Positions 7,902 to 17,190 of a stretch of DNA of 52,309 bases are shown here, in pieces. The notes under the pieces are model-generated. The model was not told the DNA's origin, searched no databases, and saw nothing but the letters and a program-made list of their open reading frames with translations. The position numbers and the translations under genes are program-made. This DNA comes from an uncultured Oscillospiraceae bacterium (GTDB lineage Bacteria; Bacillota; Clostridia; Oscillospirales; Oscillospiraceae). The stretch covers positions 1 to 52,309 of the forward strand of contig CANPWM010000009.1 of NCBI GenBank assembly GCA_947584295.1, read 5' to 3'. The stretch's first letter is position 1, and every line of letters starts with the position of its first letter.

Positions 7902-9578
7902 TTAAAAGAGTCCCGAGATAACGCCGTGCTCGTCCACGTCGATCTTCTCCGCCGCCGGGACCTTGGGCAGTCCCGGCATGGTCATCACCTCTCCGGTCAG
8001 GGCCACGATGAAGCCCGCCCCGGCGGAGACCTTCAGATTGCGCACCGTGATCTTGAAGCCCCGGGGCGCGCCCAGGAGCTTGGGGTCGTCGGAGAAGCTG
8101 TACTGGGTCTTGGCCATGCAGATGGGCAGCCCGCCGAAGCCCAGCTCCGTCAGCTTCTTGGCCTGCTTTTTGGCGCCCGCCGTCAGCTCCACGCCGTCGG
8201 CGTGGTAGATCTTTTGGGAGATCTCCTCCAGCTTCTCCACGATGGGCTTGTCCGCGTCGTAGGAGAAAGTGAAGGCACCCGGCGTGTCGCAGAGCCGAAC
8301 CACCTCCCGGGCAAGCTCCACGCCGCCCTCGCCGCCCTGGCCCCACACCTGGGAGAGCGCCACGTTGACGCCCAGCTTTTTGCACTCGTCCTCCACCAGC
8401 TTCAGCTCCGCCTCGGTGTCCGTGGGGAAGCGGTTGACGGCCACTACGGCGGGCAGATGATAGACCTCCGTAATGTTGGAGACGTGCTGTAAAAGGTTGG
8501 GAAGGCCGCGCTTCAGGGCCTCCAGATCCTCCGTCCCCAGCTCTTTTTTATCCAGGCCGCCGTGCATTTTCAGCGCCCGGACGGTGGCGACGATAACCAC
8601 CGCGTCGGGCTTGAGGCCCGCCATACGGCACTTGATGTCCAGGAACTTCTCCGCGCCCAGGTCGGCGCCGAAGCCGGCCTCCGTGACGCAGTAATCCCCC
8701 AGCTTCAGGGCCAGGCGCGTGGCCACGATGGAGTTGCACCCGTGGGCGATGTTGGCGAAGGGGCCGCCGTGGACAAAGGCCGGGGTATGCTCCAGGGTCT
8801 GCACTAGGTTGGGCTTCAAAGCGTCCTTCAAAAGAGCGGCCATGGCCCCGGCGGCCTTCAGATCCCCGGCGGTGACAGGCGCGCCGTCGTAGGTGTAGGC
8901 CACGATGATGGAGGCCAGACGGCGCTTCAAATCCAGAATGTCCGTGGACAGGCAGAACACCGCCATGATCTCGCTGGCAACGGTGATGTCGTAGCCGTCC
9001 TCCCGGGGCGTGCCGTTGACCTTGCCGCCCAGGCCGTCCACCACGAAGCGGAGCTGCCGGTCGTTCATGTCCACGCATCTGCGCCAGGTGATGCTCTTGG
9101 GGTCGATATGGAGGGCGTTGCCCTGATAGATGTGGTTGTCCAGCATGGCGGCCAGCAGATTGTTGGCCGCGCCGATGGCGTGGAAATCGCCGGTGAAGTG
9201 GAGGTTGATGTCCTCCATCGGCACCACCTGGGCGTAGCCGCCGCCGGCCGCGCCGCCCTTGACCCCGAACACCGGCCCAAGGGACGGCTCCCGGAGGGCG
9301 ATGACGGCGTTTTTGCCGATTTTGCGCAGGGCGTCCCCCAGGCCCACCGTGGTGGTGGTCTTCCCCTCCCCGGCCGGGGTGGGGGTGATGGCTGTCACCA
9401 GAACGAGCTTTCCGTCGGGTCTGTCCGCCCGGTCGGAGAGGAGCTTCAGGTCGATCTTGGCCTTGTAGTTGCCGTACTGCTCCACGTATTCCGGCCCGAT
9501 GCCGCACTTTTCCGCGATGGCGGTGATGGGCTCCATCTGGCTCTCCTGGGCGATCTCGATGTCGGTCTTGTATTCCAT
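7902..9578 (-). CDS. fhs: Formate-tetrahydrofolate ligase
   Basis: 558 residues, the standard length for the bacterial enzyme. The ATP-binding P-loop [18 protein letters not shown] and the signatures [19 protein letters not shown] and [16 protein letters not shown] are intact. It makes 10-formyl-THF from formate, ATP and THF, feeding purine synthesis and, in acetogens, the methyl branch of the Wood-Ljungdahl pathway. It heads the minus-strand run fhs-GNAT-fchA-comEC-holA-rnmV and has a strong upstream promoter. The gene is easily recognised and complete. Confidence 0.98.
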   Translation of the reverse strand: MEYKTDIEIAQESQMEPITAIAEKCGIGPEYVEQYGNYKAKIDLKLLSDRADRPDGKLVLVTAITPTPAGEGKTTTTVGLGDALRKIGKNAVIALREPSLGPVFGVKGGAAGGGYAQVVPMEDINLHFTGDFHAIGAANNLLAAMLDNHIYQGNALHIDPKSITWRRCVDMNDRQLRFVVDGLGGKVNGTPREDGYDITVASEIMAVFCLSTDILDLKRRLASIIVAYTYDGAPVTAGDLKAAGAMAALLKDALKPNLVQTLEHTPAFVHGGPFANIAHGCNSIVATRLALKLGDYCVTEAGFGADLGAEKFLDIKCRMAGLKPDAVVIVATVRALKMHGGLDKKELGTEDLEALKRGLPNLLQHVSNITEVYHLPAVVAVNRFPTDTEAELKLVEDECKKLGVNVALSQVWGQGGEGGVELAREVVRLCDTPGAFTFSYDADKPIVEKLEEISQKIYHADGVELTAGAKKQAKKLTELGFGGLPICMAKTQYSFSDDPKLLGAPRGFKITVRNLKVSAGAGFIVALTGEVMTMPGLPKVPAAEKIDVDEHGVISGLF

Positions 9579-9626
9579 TTTTATCCTCCGCTCCTTTGGT
9601 CATGGAAAGAGTATGTCCTATGGCGT

Positions 9627-9655
9627 ATTCTATCAAAAAAGAACACGATAGTCAA
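9627..9655 (-). promoter_or_regulatory. Sigma-A promoter of the fhs operon
   Basis: Minus strand TTGACT (9650-9655), 17-base spacer, TAGAAT (9627-9632), about 48 bases before the fhs ATG. Confidence 0.8.
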
Positions 9656-9674
9656 CACTGCCGCGCCTACATTC

Positions 9675-10100
9675 TCACCGCGCGTCCGTTTCCCCGATCA
9701 CGCGCAAAAGATCCGTCGGGGTCACGGGCGGGACGGGACTGGGGGCGGCCAGGAAGGCCTGATCTCTGGTAACGATGTAGTCGGCCCCTTCCCTGGCGGC
9801 GCAGACGGCCAGGACGGCGTCCTCATAATCGGTCATGGGAAGCTCCAGGGCTTCCATGCAGGATTCCCCGTCTACCGGGATAACGTCAAAGACATACAGG
9901 GTGTTCTGAACCGCCTCCCTCGCCACGCCGTCCCCACACCGTTTTTTCACGATATAGTGGATATCGGTAATGGTGTTGGCGGTGACAAGTCCCGCTATCT
10001 CCTCATTGACGACCGTCAAAATAAGTTCTTGCGCGTCGCCGGAGTCCGGCCTTCCCATGGCGGCATCGAGGATCACGTTGGTGTCAAATACGACTTTCAT
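9675..10100 (-). CDS. PIN-domain ribonuclease toxin
   Basis: 141 residues with the PIN hallmark MKVVFDTNVILDAAMGR at the N-terminus and further acidic positions in TDYEDAVLAVCAARE and YIVTRDQ, the expected metal-binding pattern of VapC-like endoribonucleases. It overlaps the upstream Phd/YefM-like gene by four bases (ATGA), the classic toxin-antitoxin arrangement. The target RNA is unknown. A PIN enzyme with a non-toxic role is possible but less likely given the partner. Confidence 0.88.
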   Translation of the reverse strand: MKVVFDTNVILDAAMGRPDSGDAQELILTVVNEEIAGLVTANTITDIHYIVKKRCGDGVAREAVQNTLYVFDVIPVDGESCMEALELPMTDYEDAVLAVCAAREGADYIVTRDQAFLAAPSPVPPVTPTDLLRVIGETDAR

Positions 10101-10327
10101 CTTCCGTTGATCCTCTCTTCTCTCAAAGCCTCGACTTCAGCATCAGTAAAGCTTATTCCCTTGAATAATTCGGTCAAATGGTTCCACGCGGCCTTTTTAT
10201 CCGGTTTGGCGCTCACGATTTTCGCCACCACCTTGCCGTTTTTCGTGATCAGGATATCCTGATCCTTCGCCATGGTCACATACTTTCCAGCGTTGGTCTT
10301 CAGCTCGGATACTGAGATCTGTGTCAT
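10097..10327 (-). CDS. Phd/YefM-family antitoxin
   Basis: 76 residues starting MTQISVSELKTNAGKYVTMA, followed by DILITKNGKVVAKIVSA, the Phd/YefM N-terminal DNA-binding fold. The C-terminal part (FTDAEVEALREERI) would wrap the toxin. The ATG at 10327 is preceded by GAAAGGGGA. An upstream in-frame extension to 10378 would run into the promoter. Antitoxins of this type repress their own operon, and a short palindrome lies in the promoter spacer. Confidence 0.88.
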   Translation of the reverse strand: MTQISVSELKTNAGKYVTMAKDQDILITKNGKVVAKIVSAKPDKKAAWNHLTELFKGISFTDAEVEALREERINGR

Positions 10328-10366
10328 GGGAATTTCCCCTTTCCTCACAAAATTTCGGTCATTTTT

Positions 10367-10395
10367 ATTGTAGCGCAATAGACCTATTTTGTCAA
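10367..10395 (-). promoter_or_regulatory. Toxin-antitoxin promoter with embedded operator-like palindrome
   Basis: Minus strand TTGACA (10390-10395), 17-base spacer, TACAAT (10367-10372). The spacer contains AATAGGTCTATT (10377-10388), a 5-bp inverted repeat around two bases, well placed for autorepression by the antitoxin. Confidence 0.8.
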
Positions 10396-10418
10396 CGATT
10401 TTGGTCTTTTATTCTATG

Positions 10419-10454
10419 CAAAAATAGACCCATGAACAGCCGTTCACGGGTCTA
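10419..10454 (-). terminator. Intrinsic terminator of queA
   Basis: Stem of 7 bp, one mismatch and 5 bp (10425-10454) with a 4-base loop, followed on the minus strand by TTTTT. It lies just beyond the queA stop. Confidence 0.85.
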
Positions 10455-10460
10455 TGGTCG

Positions 10461-11483
10461 CTATTGAATAAACATCGCGTCGCCGAAGGAGAAGAAGCGG
10501 TATTTTTCCCGCACGGCCTCGGCGTAGGCGTTCAGCACGTGTTCCCGGCCCGCCAGGGCGGAGACCAGCATCACCAGGGTACTCTCCGGCAGGTGGAAGT
10601 TGGTGATCAGGGCGTCCACGCACTTGAAACGGTAGCCGGGGTAGATGAAGATGTCCGTCCAGCCGGAGGTGGGCTTCAAAAAGCCCCGCTCGTCGGCGAA
10701 GGACTCCACCGTTCGCAGCGACGTCGTCCCCACGCAGACCACCCGTCCGCCCCGCTCCCTGGCGGCGTTGACGGCCCGGGCGGCGGCCTCGGGGATCATG
10801 CAGAACTCCGCGTGCATATCGTGGTCCTCCACGTCCTCCTCCTTCACGGGGCGGAAGGTACCAAGGCCCACATGGAGGGTGACGAAGGCGGTTTCAATGC
10901 CTCTGGCCCTTATTTCGTCCAGCAGCTCCGGGGTGAAGTGCAGGCCCGCCGTAGGGGCCGCCGCGGAACCAGGCTCCCGGGAGTACACCGTCTGATACCG
11001 TTCGGCGTCCCGCAGCTCCTCATGGATATAGGGCGGCAGGGGCATACGGCCCAGGCGCTCCAGCGTTTCCAAAAAGATGCCCTGGTAGTCAAAGCGGATA
11101 AGTCGGTTGCCGCCGTCCAAAATTTCGACGATCTCCGCCTCCAGCTGGCCGTCCCCGAACAGGAGCCTGTCCCCGGGCCTGGCCTTTTTTCCGGGCCGCA
11201 CGAGACATTCCCAGCACCGCTCCCCCTTGTCGGTGAGCAGAAGCACCTCCACCGCACCGCCGGTGGGGCGGCGGCCGAAAAGGCGCGCCGGGAGAACGCG
11301 GGAGTCGTTCAGCACCAGGCAGTCCCCCTCCCGGAGAAGGCCGGGAAGCTCGTAAAACCGCCGGTGCTCCGTCCTGCCCGTGGTCTTATCCAGAAGCATG
11401 AGCCGGGAGTCGTCCCGCTTCTCCAGCGGCGTCTGGGCGATCAGCTCACGGGGCAGGTCATAGTAAAAATCCGAAGTTTTCAT
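10461..11483 (-). CDS. queA: S-adenosylmethionine:tRNA ribosyltransferase-isomerase QueA
   Basis: 340 residues. It begins [19 protein letters not shown] and has [13 protein letters not shown], the [14 protein letters not shown] motif, [16 protein letters not shown] and [12 protein letters not shown], all QueA signatures. It transfers and isomerises the ribosyl group of SAM onto preQ1 in tRNA during queuosine synthesis. The ATG at 11483 matches the family start. A TTG at 11489 overlapping the previous stop is an alternative. No tgt is adjacent. The gene follows the SpoIID gene by two bases and ends in a clear terminator. Confidence 0.96.
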   Translation of the reverse strand: MKTSDFYYDLPRELIAQTPLEKRDDSRLMLLDKTTGRTEHRRFYELPGLLREGDCLVLNDSRVLPARLFGRRPTGGAVEVLLLTDKGERCWECLVRPGKKARPGDRLLFGDGQLEAEIVEILDGGNRLIRFDYQGIFLETLERLGRMPLPPYIHEELRDAERYQTVYSREPGSAAAPTAGLHFTPELLDEIRARGIETAFVTLHVGLGTFRPVKEEDVEDHDMHAEFCMIPEAAARAVNAARERGGRVVCVGTTSLRTVESFADERGFLKPTSGWTDIFIYPGYRFKCVDALITNFHLPESTLVMLVSALAGREHVLNAYAEAVREKYRFFSFGDAMFIQ

Positions 11484-11485
11484 GG

Positions 11486-13219
11486 TCAATAGATCAGGCC
11501 TGTGCTTGTCACCTCAGTGCCGGTGTAGTAGAAGCGCAGGATCTCCTCGCAAGTCATTCCGTAGTTTTTCGCCATGGAGTAGGCGCCCCACTGGCTCATA
11601 CCCACATTATGGCCCCAGCCGGTGCCGGAAAATACAAACTTCCCGGAGGCGTCAGGCCCCACGGAGTCGTTGACGCCAACGCCGCCGTCGCCCAGCTTGC
11701 CGATCTCCCCCTGGCCGGTGATGACGTAGAGATCCCCGGAGGGCAGTACGTCAACGCCGCCGGAACCCACGGCGTAGAGGCCGCTCAGGGAATCCACGGT
11801 CTGCCCGTTGACGCAGTAGCCCGCGCTCTGGACAGGGCCCAAGCCGTTGACGGTGAACCGCTGGGAGCGGCAGCCGGTGACGCCGCGGGTATCTGATTTA
11901 CTGAAGGTGAAATTCCTGCCGCGGGTATCCGTAAAGGTGATGCTCTTCACGTTCCCCACGTCGGTAAAGGTCATTCGTATGGAGGCGATATCCGAGCAGT
12001 TGCTGCCCCTGTCCCGGAGCCGCTGGGCCAGCTGGGAGGGGGTGTAGCTGACGGTGTAGTGGTACTGGGAGGGGATACTCTCGATGTCCTTCTCATAGGG
12101 ATCGACGACGCCCCGCAGATAGGGGATAGCCGCCGTCCAGACGTTCTCGCTGTTTTCCGTGGCGCCGCCGTCGGAGGAGGTATAATACGTCTCGCACAGC
12201 TCCCCCTGATAGGTGAGGTACTGCCCCGCCGTCTGATCCACCGCCATATCGGAGTTGGCGTTGGCCCTGGAGTTGCCGTGGTAGGCCTGGCACTCGGCGG
12301 TGTTGCAGATATCAAAGCCCAGGGTTTTGTGCTTGGTGAGGTTGGCCATCAGATATGTCCTGGCGGTGATGGCCTGGGCCTTCAGGGCCTCCAGGGGCCA
12401 GCTGGCGCTCATTTCCCAGGGGACCACGCCCTTGACATAGTCCTCCACGTTCACGTAATTCACGGTGGTCAGCTTGTCCCCCGTCTTGCGCAGGAAGGAG
12501 AAGCCGCCGTAATACTGGCAGTCCCTGTGGTACGTCTGGGCCTTGACCCCCTCCGGGGCGATGGGCATGATGCCGATGGATCTCTCCGTGCCGCAGTCAA
12601 ACTCAAAGAGGATCCGATTGGTGCCTGTCTCCACCACCGTCACGGTGTAGGCGGTGCCGCTGTCCACGGAAAGGCCCTCCGCGCTGGCGGCGTCCCTGGC
12701 ATCGGCGGAGGAGGTATACTGCCCCTTCAGCACCGTGAACGAGCCGTTTTCATACCGCACGAAGCCGTCCGGGTATTGGGCGGCCATGGCGGAGGCGGAG
12801 GCGAAGTCCATGATCCCCGTGGCGGCCGTCAGATGGAAGCAGCCCAGCACAACGCCGCCGCTCCCCTCCTCCAGCGGCACATACCGCCTGGAATCGGCGT
12901 TGTAGACCATGTTCTTATCCATGGTGACGGTGATCTCATCGGTGTCCGTGATAGAGGCGCCGATGTCCACAAAGTCCCTGTTGTCGTCAAAGTACCCCAG
13001 CCGATAGCCGTAACCGCAGCCGGGTACGCTCTGGAGATTGGACGAGGTGAAGGTCTTTTCACTGGGACTCCCGCTGGAGTTATATGTATAGATCCCGATC
13101 CGCACGGTGGTATAGGGCGGCGTGTAGGCCGCCTCCGCCCGGGGGGACATGGGGATCAGCGCCGCCGCCAGCGCCAGCGCCAGCGATACGGCCAGAACGG
13201 TCTTTTTTGCAGATCTCAT
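11486..13219 (-). CDS. SpoIID/LytB-domain protein, secreted
   Basis: 577 residues. An N-terminal signal peptide ([20 protein letters not shown], cleavage near AEA) precedes a long N-terminal region. The SpoIID domain follows at ~residues 265-480 with [26 protein letters not shown] and [14 protein letters not shown]. SpoIID-type proteins are lytic transglycosylases that strip peptidoglycan during engulfment, and LytB forms enhance amidases. The C-terminal [16 protein letters not shown] is the family's closing motif. The protein is longer than B. subtilis SpoIID because of the N-terminal region, so it is probably a paralogue. The ATG has GGAGG six bases upstream. Confidence 0.92.
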   Translation of the reverse strand: MRSAKKTVLAVSLALALAAALIPMSPRAEAAYTPPYTTVRIGIYTYNSSGSPSEKTFTSSNLQSVPGCGYGYRLGYFDDNRDFVDIGASITDTDEITVTMDKNMVYNADSRRYVPLEEGSGGVVLGCFHLTAATGIMDFASASAMAAQYPDGFVRYENGSFTVLKGQYTSSADARDAASAEGLSVDSGTAYTVTVVETGTNRILFEFDCGTERSIGIMPIAPEGVKAQTYHRDCQYYGGFSFLRKTGDKLTTVNYVNVEDYVKGVVPWEMSASWPLEALKAQAITARTYLMANLTKHKTLGFDICNTAECQAYHGNSRANANSDMAVDQTAGQYLTYQGELCETYYTSSDGGATENSENVWTAAIPYLRGVVDPYEKDIESIPSQYHYTVSYTPSQLAQRLRDRGSNCSDIASIRMTFTDVGNVKSITFTDTRGRNFTFSKSDTRGVTGCRSQRFTVNGLGPVQSAGYCVNGQTVDSLSGLYAVGSGGVDVLPSGDLYVITGQGEIGKLGDGGVGVNDSVGPDASGKFVFSGTGWGHNVGMSQWGAYSMAKNYGMTCEEILRFYYTGTEVTSTGLIY

Positions 13220-13324
13220 CAGGTTCCTCCAAATTCAGGGAAAGCAAACTTTGTCCTTGCGGGGGCAATGGCGATTTAACACGCCAGTGCCGCAAATTTG
13301 CCCCGTTTTTGCGACATTTCGCCG

Positions 13325-13354
13325 TTGACAGACAAGCCGGTTTTGTGTTAGCAT
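13325..13354 (+). promoter_or_regulatory. Possible asd promoter
   Basis: TTGACA at 13325-13330 and TAGCAT at 13349-13354 with an 18-base spacer. The -35 is perfect and the -10 weak. The start of asd is about 145 bases downstream, leaving a long leader in which I see only a weak AAAGCC/GGCTTT hairpin. Confidence 0.45.
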
Positions 13355-13499
13355 AACAAAAAGCCGGAGCTTATAAGGGCTTTCGTCTTATGTAAACCCT
13401 ATTATACAACATCTTTTGCGTTTTGGCTACACTTTTTCGCGTTTTTTTGTAACTATTTTGTTTCTATTTATCGTGAATCTTCAATAGGAGGAAATTTTT

Positions 13500-14582
13500 A
13501 TGAAAAAGTACAAGGTGGGCGTCATCGGCGCCACGGGCATGGTGGGACAGCGTTTCGTGACGCTGATCGCCCAGCACCCCTGGTTTGAGCTTACGGAGGT
13601 GGCCGCCAGCGCCCGCAGCGCCGGAAAGTCCTATGAGGAGGCCGTCAGCGGCCGGTGGCTCATGCAAACGCCGGTGCCGGAGTGCGCCAAGAAGCTTACG
13701 GTCAAGTGCGCCGAGACGGACATCGACGACGTGGCCGCCAACGTGGATTTTGTTTTCTCCGCCGTGGATATGAAGAAGGAGGAGATCAAGGCCTTGGAGG
13801 AGGCCTACGCCAAGCGGGAGTGTCCCGTCGTCTCCAACAACTCCGCCCACCGCTGGACGCCCGACGTCCCCATGGTGGTGCCGGAGATCAACCCGGAGCA
13901 TCTGGAGGTCATTCCCTCCCAGCGCGCCCGTCTGGGGTCGAAGCGGGGCTTCATCGCCGTGAAGTCCAACTGCTCCCTCCAGAGCTACGTCCCGGCCCTC
14001 CACCCCTTAAAGGACGAGTTCGGCCTGACCCGGGCCCTGGTCTGCACGTATCAGGCCATCTCCGGCGCGGGCAAGACCTTTGAGACCTTCCCCGACATCG
14101 TGGACAACGTGATCCCCTACATCGGCGGCGAGGAGGAGAAGAGCGAACAGGAGCCGCTGAAGCTGTGGGGCCGCGTGGAGAACGGGCAGATCGTCAAGGC
14201 GGAAAGCCCCTCCATCACCGCCCAGTGCTTCCGGGTGGCCTGCTCCGACGGCCACATGGCCGCCGTGTTCGCCAGCTTTGCCAAAAAGCCCACCGTGGAG
14301 GAGATCCGCGCCCGCTGGGCCGCCTTCTCCGCCCTGCCCCAGAAGCTCCAGCTGCCCTCCGCCCCGAAGCAGTTCATCCACTACTTCGAGGAGGAGAACC
14401 GCCCCCAGACGAAGCTTGACCGCAATCTGGAGAACGGCATGGCCGTCAGCGTGGGCCGTCTCCGGGAGGACACCCAGTACGACTACAAGTTCGTCTGCCT
14501 CTCCCACAACACTCTGCGCGGGGCCGCCGGCGGGGCCATTCTCCTGGCCGAGCTTCTCTGCGCCCAGGGGTACATGGACTGA
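13500..14582 (+). CDS. asd: Aspartate-semialdehyde dehydrogenase
   Basis: 360 residues. The N-terminal NADP fold has VGVIGATGMVGQRFV, the catalytic cysteine lies in VKSNCSLQ, and the substrate loop is CTYQAISGAGKT. The length and the SNCSLQ motif place it in the archaeal/fungal-like ASADH branch used by many Clostridia. It reduces aspartyl phosphate to the semialdehyde for lysine/DAP, threonine and methionine synthesis. AGGAGGAAAT precedes the ATG. It is a single gene between a long leader and a strong terminator. Confidence 0.95.
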   Translation: MKKYKVGVIGATGMVGQRFVTLIAQHPWFELTEVAASARSAGKSYEEAVSGRWLMQTPVPECAKKLTVKCAETDIDDVAANVDFVFSAVDMKKEEIKALEEAYAKRECPVVSNNSAHRWTPDVPMVVPEINPEHLEVIPSQRARLGSKRGFIAVKSNCSLQSYVPALHPLKDEFGLTRALVCTYQAISGAGKTFETFPDIVDNVIPYIGGEEEKSEQEPLKLWGRVENGQIVKAESPSITAQCFRVACSDGHMAAVFASFAKKPTVEEIRARWAAFSALPQKLQLPSAPKQFIHYFEEENRPQTKLDRNLENGMAVSVGRLREDTQYDYKFVCLSHNTLRGAAGGAILLAELLCAQGYMD

Positions 14583-14603
14583 CACAGAAACTCAAACACA
14601 CAC

Positions 14604-14641
14604 AAAAGCCATCTGCCGAAAAACCGGCAGATGGCCTTTTC
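14604..14641. terminator. Bidirectional terminator between asd and the GH13 gene
   Basis: A perfect 11-bp stem (14608-14618 with 14625-14635, 6-base loop) is flanked by AAAA on the left and TTTT on the right, so it can end both convergent transcripts. Confidence 0.88.
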
Positions 14642-14643
14642 AT

Positions 14644-15948
14644 TCACACCTTCCAATACGACACGCTGTACGGCGCCAGCTCGCTGCCGCCGCCGAAGTC
14701 GTGGAGTTCCCCAGAGAGCAGCTCCACGCCCTGACCGGCCCGGGCGTCAAAATGCGCCCACTGAGGCTCCGGGGAGGCGTTGACGGCCACGATGACGCGC
14801 TCGCCCTCCGTCTCCCGCTCAAAGACCAGGAATTTGTTCTGGATCTGCAAATTCCGATAGCCGCCCCACTGGAGCGCGGGACTGGCCCTCCTGGCCCCGG
14901 CCAGCTTGGCGATAAAGTCGGTAAGGCCGTTCCACTCCGGCTTTTGGAGGGCGGGCCGGAGTTCCCGGTCGCCGCCGGACTTGCGGCCCTCCAGGCCCCA
15001 CTCGCTGCCGTAGTACACCGCCGGTACGCCGGGCATTCCGAACACCAGCCCCCAGGCGGCGGGGAGCTGATTTTTGTCCCGGAGCTTGCTGGCGATGCGC
15101 TCCACGTCGTGGTTGTCCAAAAAGCTCAGCAGATGCCGCCCCTTGTAGAGCGTCCAGGGCTCCGGCCCGAACTGGCGGGCCAGGGAGTGGCCGATCTCAA
15201 AAAGGTTCATGTCGTTAAGGCTGGACCACAGGCCCTTGTAGCACTCGTAATTGGTCACCGCGTGGCACATCTCGTCGCTCATCCACCGGTTATAGTCCCC
15301 GTGGAGCGTCTCGCCCATCAGCACAAACTCCGGCTTCAAGCCGTTGGCGAACCACCGCAGGCGCTTTAAGTACTCCTGGGGCAAGCAGTAGGCCACGTCC
15401 AGGCGCAGACCGTCAACGCCGAATCTGTCTACCCAGGAGCGAATGGCGGCGAACTGATGCTCCACCACGTCGTTGTTCCACAGGTTCAGCTCCACAAGCT
15501 CCTGGGCGCCCTCCCAGCACTTGTACCAGAAGCCGTCGTTGTAGGCGGAATTGCCGCCAAAATCAAGGTGGAACCAGTCCTTATAGGGGCTGTCCCAGCG
15601 CTTCTCCAGCACGTCCCGGAAGGCCCAGAAGCCCCGGCCCACGTGGTTGAGAACCGCGTCGAACATCACCCTGAGGCCGGCCTCGTGGAAGGCGTCGCAG
15701 ACGCGCTTCAGCTCCTCCTCCCCGCCCAGGCGGCAGTCCACGGTGAAATAATCCCTGGTGTCGTAGCCGTGCCGGTCGCTCTCAAAGACCGGGTTCAGCA
15801 GCACCGCCGTGGCCCCCAGCCGCTTGATATGCTCCACAAAATCCAGAAGCTTCAATATCCGGGGCGTCCTCACCCCGTCGTTCTCCTCCGGCGCTCCGCA
15901 AAGCCCCAGGGGGTATATCTGATAAAGCACCGCCTCATCAAACCACAT
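14644..15948 (-). CDS. GH13 alpha-amylase family glycosidase
   Basis: 434 residues of a single GH13 barrel with a short C-terminal beta domain. All four conserved regions are present: DAVLNH (I), GLRLDVAY with the nucleophile Asp (II), GETLHG with the acid Glu (III) and FLDNHD (IV). There is no signal peptide, so it acts in the cytoplasm, probably on maltodextrins or cyclodextrins (neopullulanase/cyclomaltodextrinase-like). The exact specificity cannot be decided. TAGGAGG precedes the ATG. No sugar transporter lies beside it. Confidence 0.93.
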   Translation of the reverse strand: MWFDEAVLYQIYPLGLCGAPEENDGVRTPRILKLLDFVEHIKRLGATAVLLNPVFESDRHGYDTRDYFTVDCRLGGEEELKRVCDAFHEAGLRVMFDAVLNHVGRGFWAFRDVLEKRWDSPYKDWFHLDFGGNSAYNDGFWYKCWEGAQELVELNLWNNDVVEHQFAAIRSWVDRFGVDGLRLDVAYCLPQEYLKRLRWFANGLKPEFVLMGETLHGDYNRWMSDEMCHAVTNYECYKGLWSSLNDMNLFEIGHSLARQFGPEPWTLYKGRHLLSFLDNHDVERIASKLRDKNQLPAAWGLVFGMPGVPAVYYGSEWGLEGRKSGGDRELRPALQKPEWNGLTDFIAKLAGARRASPALQWGGYRNLQIQNKFLVFERETEGERVIVAVNASPEPQWAHFDARAGQGVELLSGELHDFGGGSELAPYSVSYWKV

Positions 15949-15984
15949 ATATCGTATCCTCCTATCGGTATCTCCCCCGCCCCG

Positions 15985-16334
15985 CGGGTTTTCGTCGGCT
16001 GATTCGTGCCGGAAAGACCCTCGTAAAGCGGCGCGGGGTCAGCTCCCGTCACCTTAAGGTGACGGGAGTCGAGCCCACACCGGTTTTCGCCGGCTGATTT
16101 GCGCCAGTACTTTGTCAAAAGCCTTGACAATACACAAAGTATTCTCTGCGGCTTTTTCCTCGTCCTGACGCAAATCAGCTCGCCGAAAACTGCGTAGCAC
16201 TCCACGCGGAGGATTTTTCGAGGGATTTTCCGTGCGAAGGAGGCAGCCTTGCTGGCGCAAGGCAACGACGACAAGCGGAAAAGCGCCGGAAAGGACCCGC
16301 GTGGAGCGATGTGGGGTCGGCTCCCGTCACCTTA
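15985..16334. repeat. Inverted/direct repeat cluster in the GH13-Spo0A-like spacer
   Basis: About 350 bases without a credible gene. A diverged direct repeat of ~48 bases occurs at 16009-16056 and 16286-16334, each containing GCTCCCGTCACCTTA. The first copy runs into a perfect 26-base palindrome (16043-16068). A large stem-loop has arms at 16083-16103 and 16169-16190, with an inner stem TACTTTGT/ACAAAGTA (16108-16115, 16134-16141). The second direct repeat ends on the stop codon of the Spo0A-like gene. Confidence 0.75.
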
Positions 16335-17075
16335 CACCATTTCCGGCGTTTTGTCAATGCCCCCGGCCAGGACGCGCCCCAGCCGTGAGATGAGGGCGAA
16401 ATTGGCGGGCGTCCTCTCCCAGCCGTCCCCCAGCAGGAGCCTCCGGGCGTAGACGGGCGCGCCGCCCCACCGTTCCCGGACGGCGTAGCGCATATCCCGC
16501 TCCACGCTCCCCGGCGCGGCGCCGCTCTCCTCCCCCAAGGTGACGTAGATCTCCTTGGCGCTGATCCCCCGGCGGGCGGCCATGGGCAGGGCCCTGCGCA
16601 GATATACCTCCCCCGCCAGCGTCCCGGTGAAGCCCAACGTCTCCAACAGGACAGCCGCCGTCTCCTCCGGCGATAAGGCCCCCCGGAGGGCCTCCAGGAA
16701 CCGCTTGCGCTCCCCGGCGGCCTGCCGCGCCGCTCCGGCGATGGCCGCCGCGCCGCCGTCCTTGCCCACTCTCCGGCACCCGGCGGGCATGAACGGCCCT
16801 CCCGGCGTAAAGGTGTCCCCCAGGATCACCGCCGCCGGCACGTCACCGGCGGGCAGGGCGGTCAGGATCTCATAGAGGCCCCGGCACCGGGTGTCCGCCA
16901 GCCTCAACGTGTAGAGCAGAACCGGCGCGGAGAACCGCTCCACGGCCTCCATGGCCCGGGCGCCGTCCCGCTCCGCCGCCAGCACCGTCACGCCGTAGTC
17001 CGGCAGGACCTCCAGCATCAGCTGCCGGAACCAGGCGTTCTCCTCCAAAAGCACCGCTCCAACCGTTTCCCTCAT
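16332..17075 (-). CDS. Spo0A-like protein with degenerate receiver domain
   Basis: 247 residues. The C-terminal half (~135-220) aligns by eye to the Spo0A DNA-binding domain: LLETLGFTGTLAGEVYLRRA, then SAKEIYVTLGEE and the recognition-helix stretch PGSVERDMRYAVRERW. The N-terminal ~120 residues have receiver-like spacing, but the acidic pair is LEEN and the phosphoacceptor Asp position reads LLYTLRL with no Asp. It is therefore probably a phosphorylation-independent regulator or a decayed paralogue. It is not in an operon. The stop codon lies at the edge of a repeat. Confidence is high for the C-terminal domain and moderate for the receiver reading. Confidence 0.8.
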   Translation of the reverse strand: MRETVGAVLLEENAWFRQLMLEVLPDYGVTVLAAERDGARAMEAVERFSAPVLLYTLRLADTRCRGLYEILTALPAGDVPAAVILGDTFTPGGPFMPAGCRRVGKDGGAAAIAGAARQAAGERKRFLEALRGALSPEETAAVLLETLGFTGTLAGEVYLRRALPMAARRGISAKEIYVTLGEESGAAPGSVERDMRYAVRERWGGAPVYARRLLLGDGWERTPANFALISRLGRVLAGGIDKTPEMV

Positions 17076-17144
17076 ACCCTCGCCCCGCTTAAAAAATGAT
17101 CATTTGTATTGACATTGCACATATTTTTGCGTGTACGCTCTCAC

Positions 17145-17174
17145 GAAAATCCGCCCGGAGGGATCCGGGCGGAT
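17145..17174 (-). terminator. Intrinsic terminator of the EF-G-like gene
   Basis: A perfect 10-bp stem (17149-17158 with 17165-17174) is followed on the minus strand by TTTTC, 16 bases past the stop. Confidence 0.85.
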
Positions 17175-17190
17175 ACGTATTTCAGGGGGC

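Noticed and set aside
13331-13420. Riboswitch or T-box in the long asd leader
   Set aside because: Only a weak 6-bp stem was found, with no lysine-riboswitch or T-box motif and no terminator before asd.
15870-16274. 134-codon frame in the GH13 upstream spacer
   Set aside because: It runs across palindromes and direct repeats, has no ribosome site and overlaps the GH13 start.
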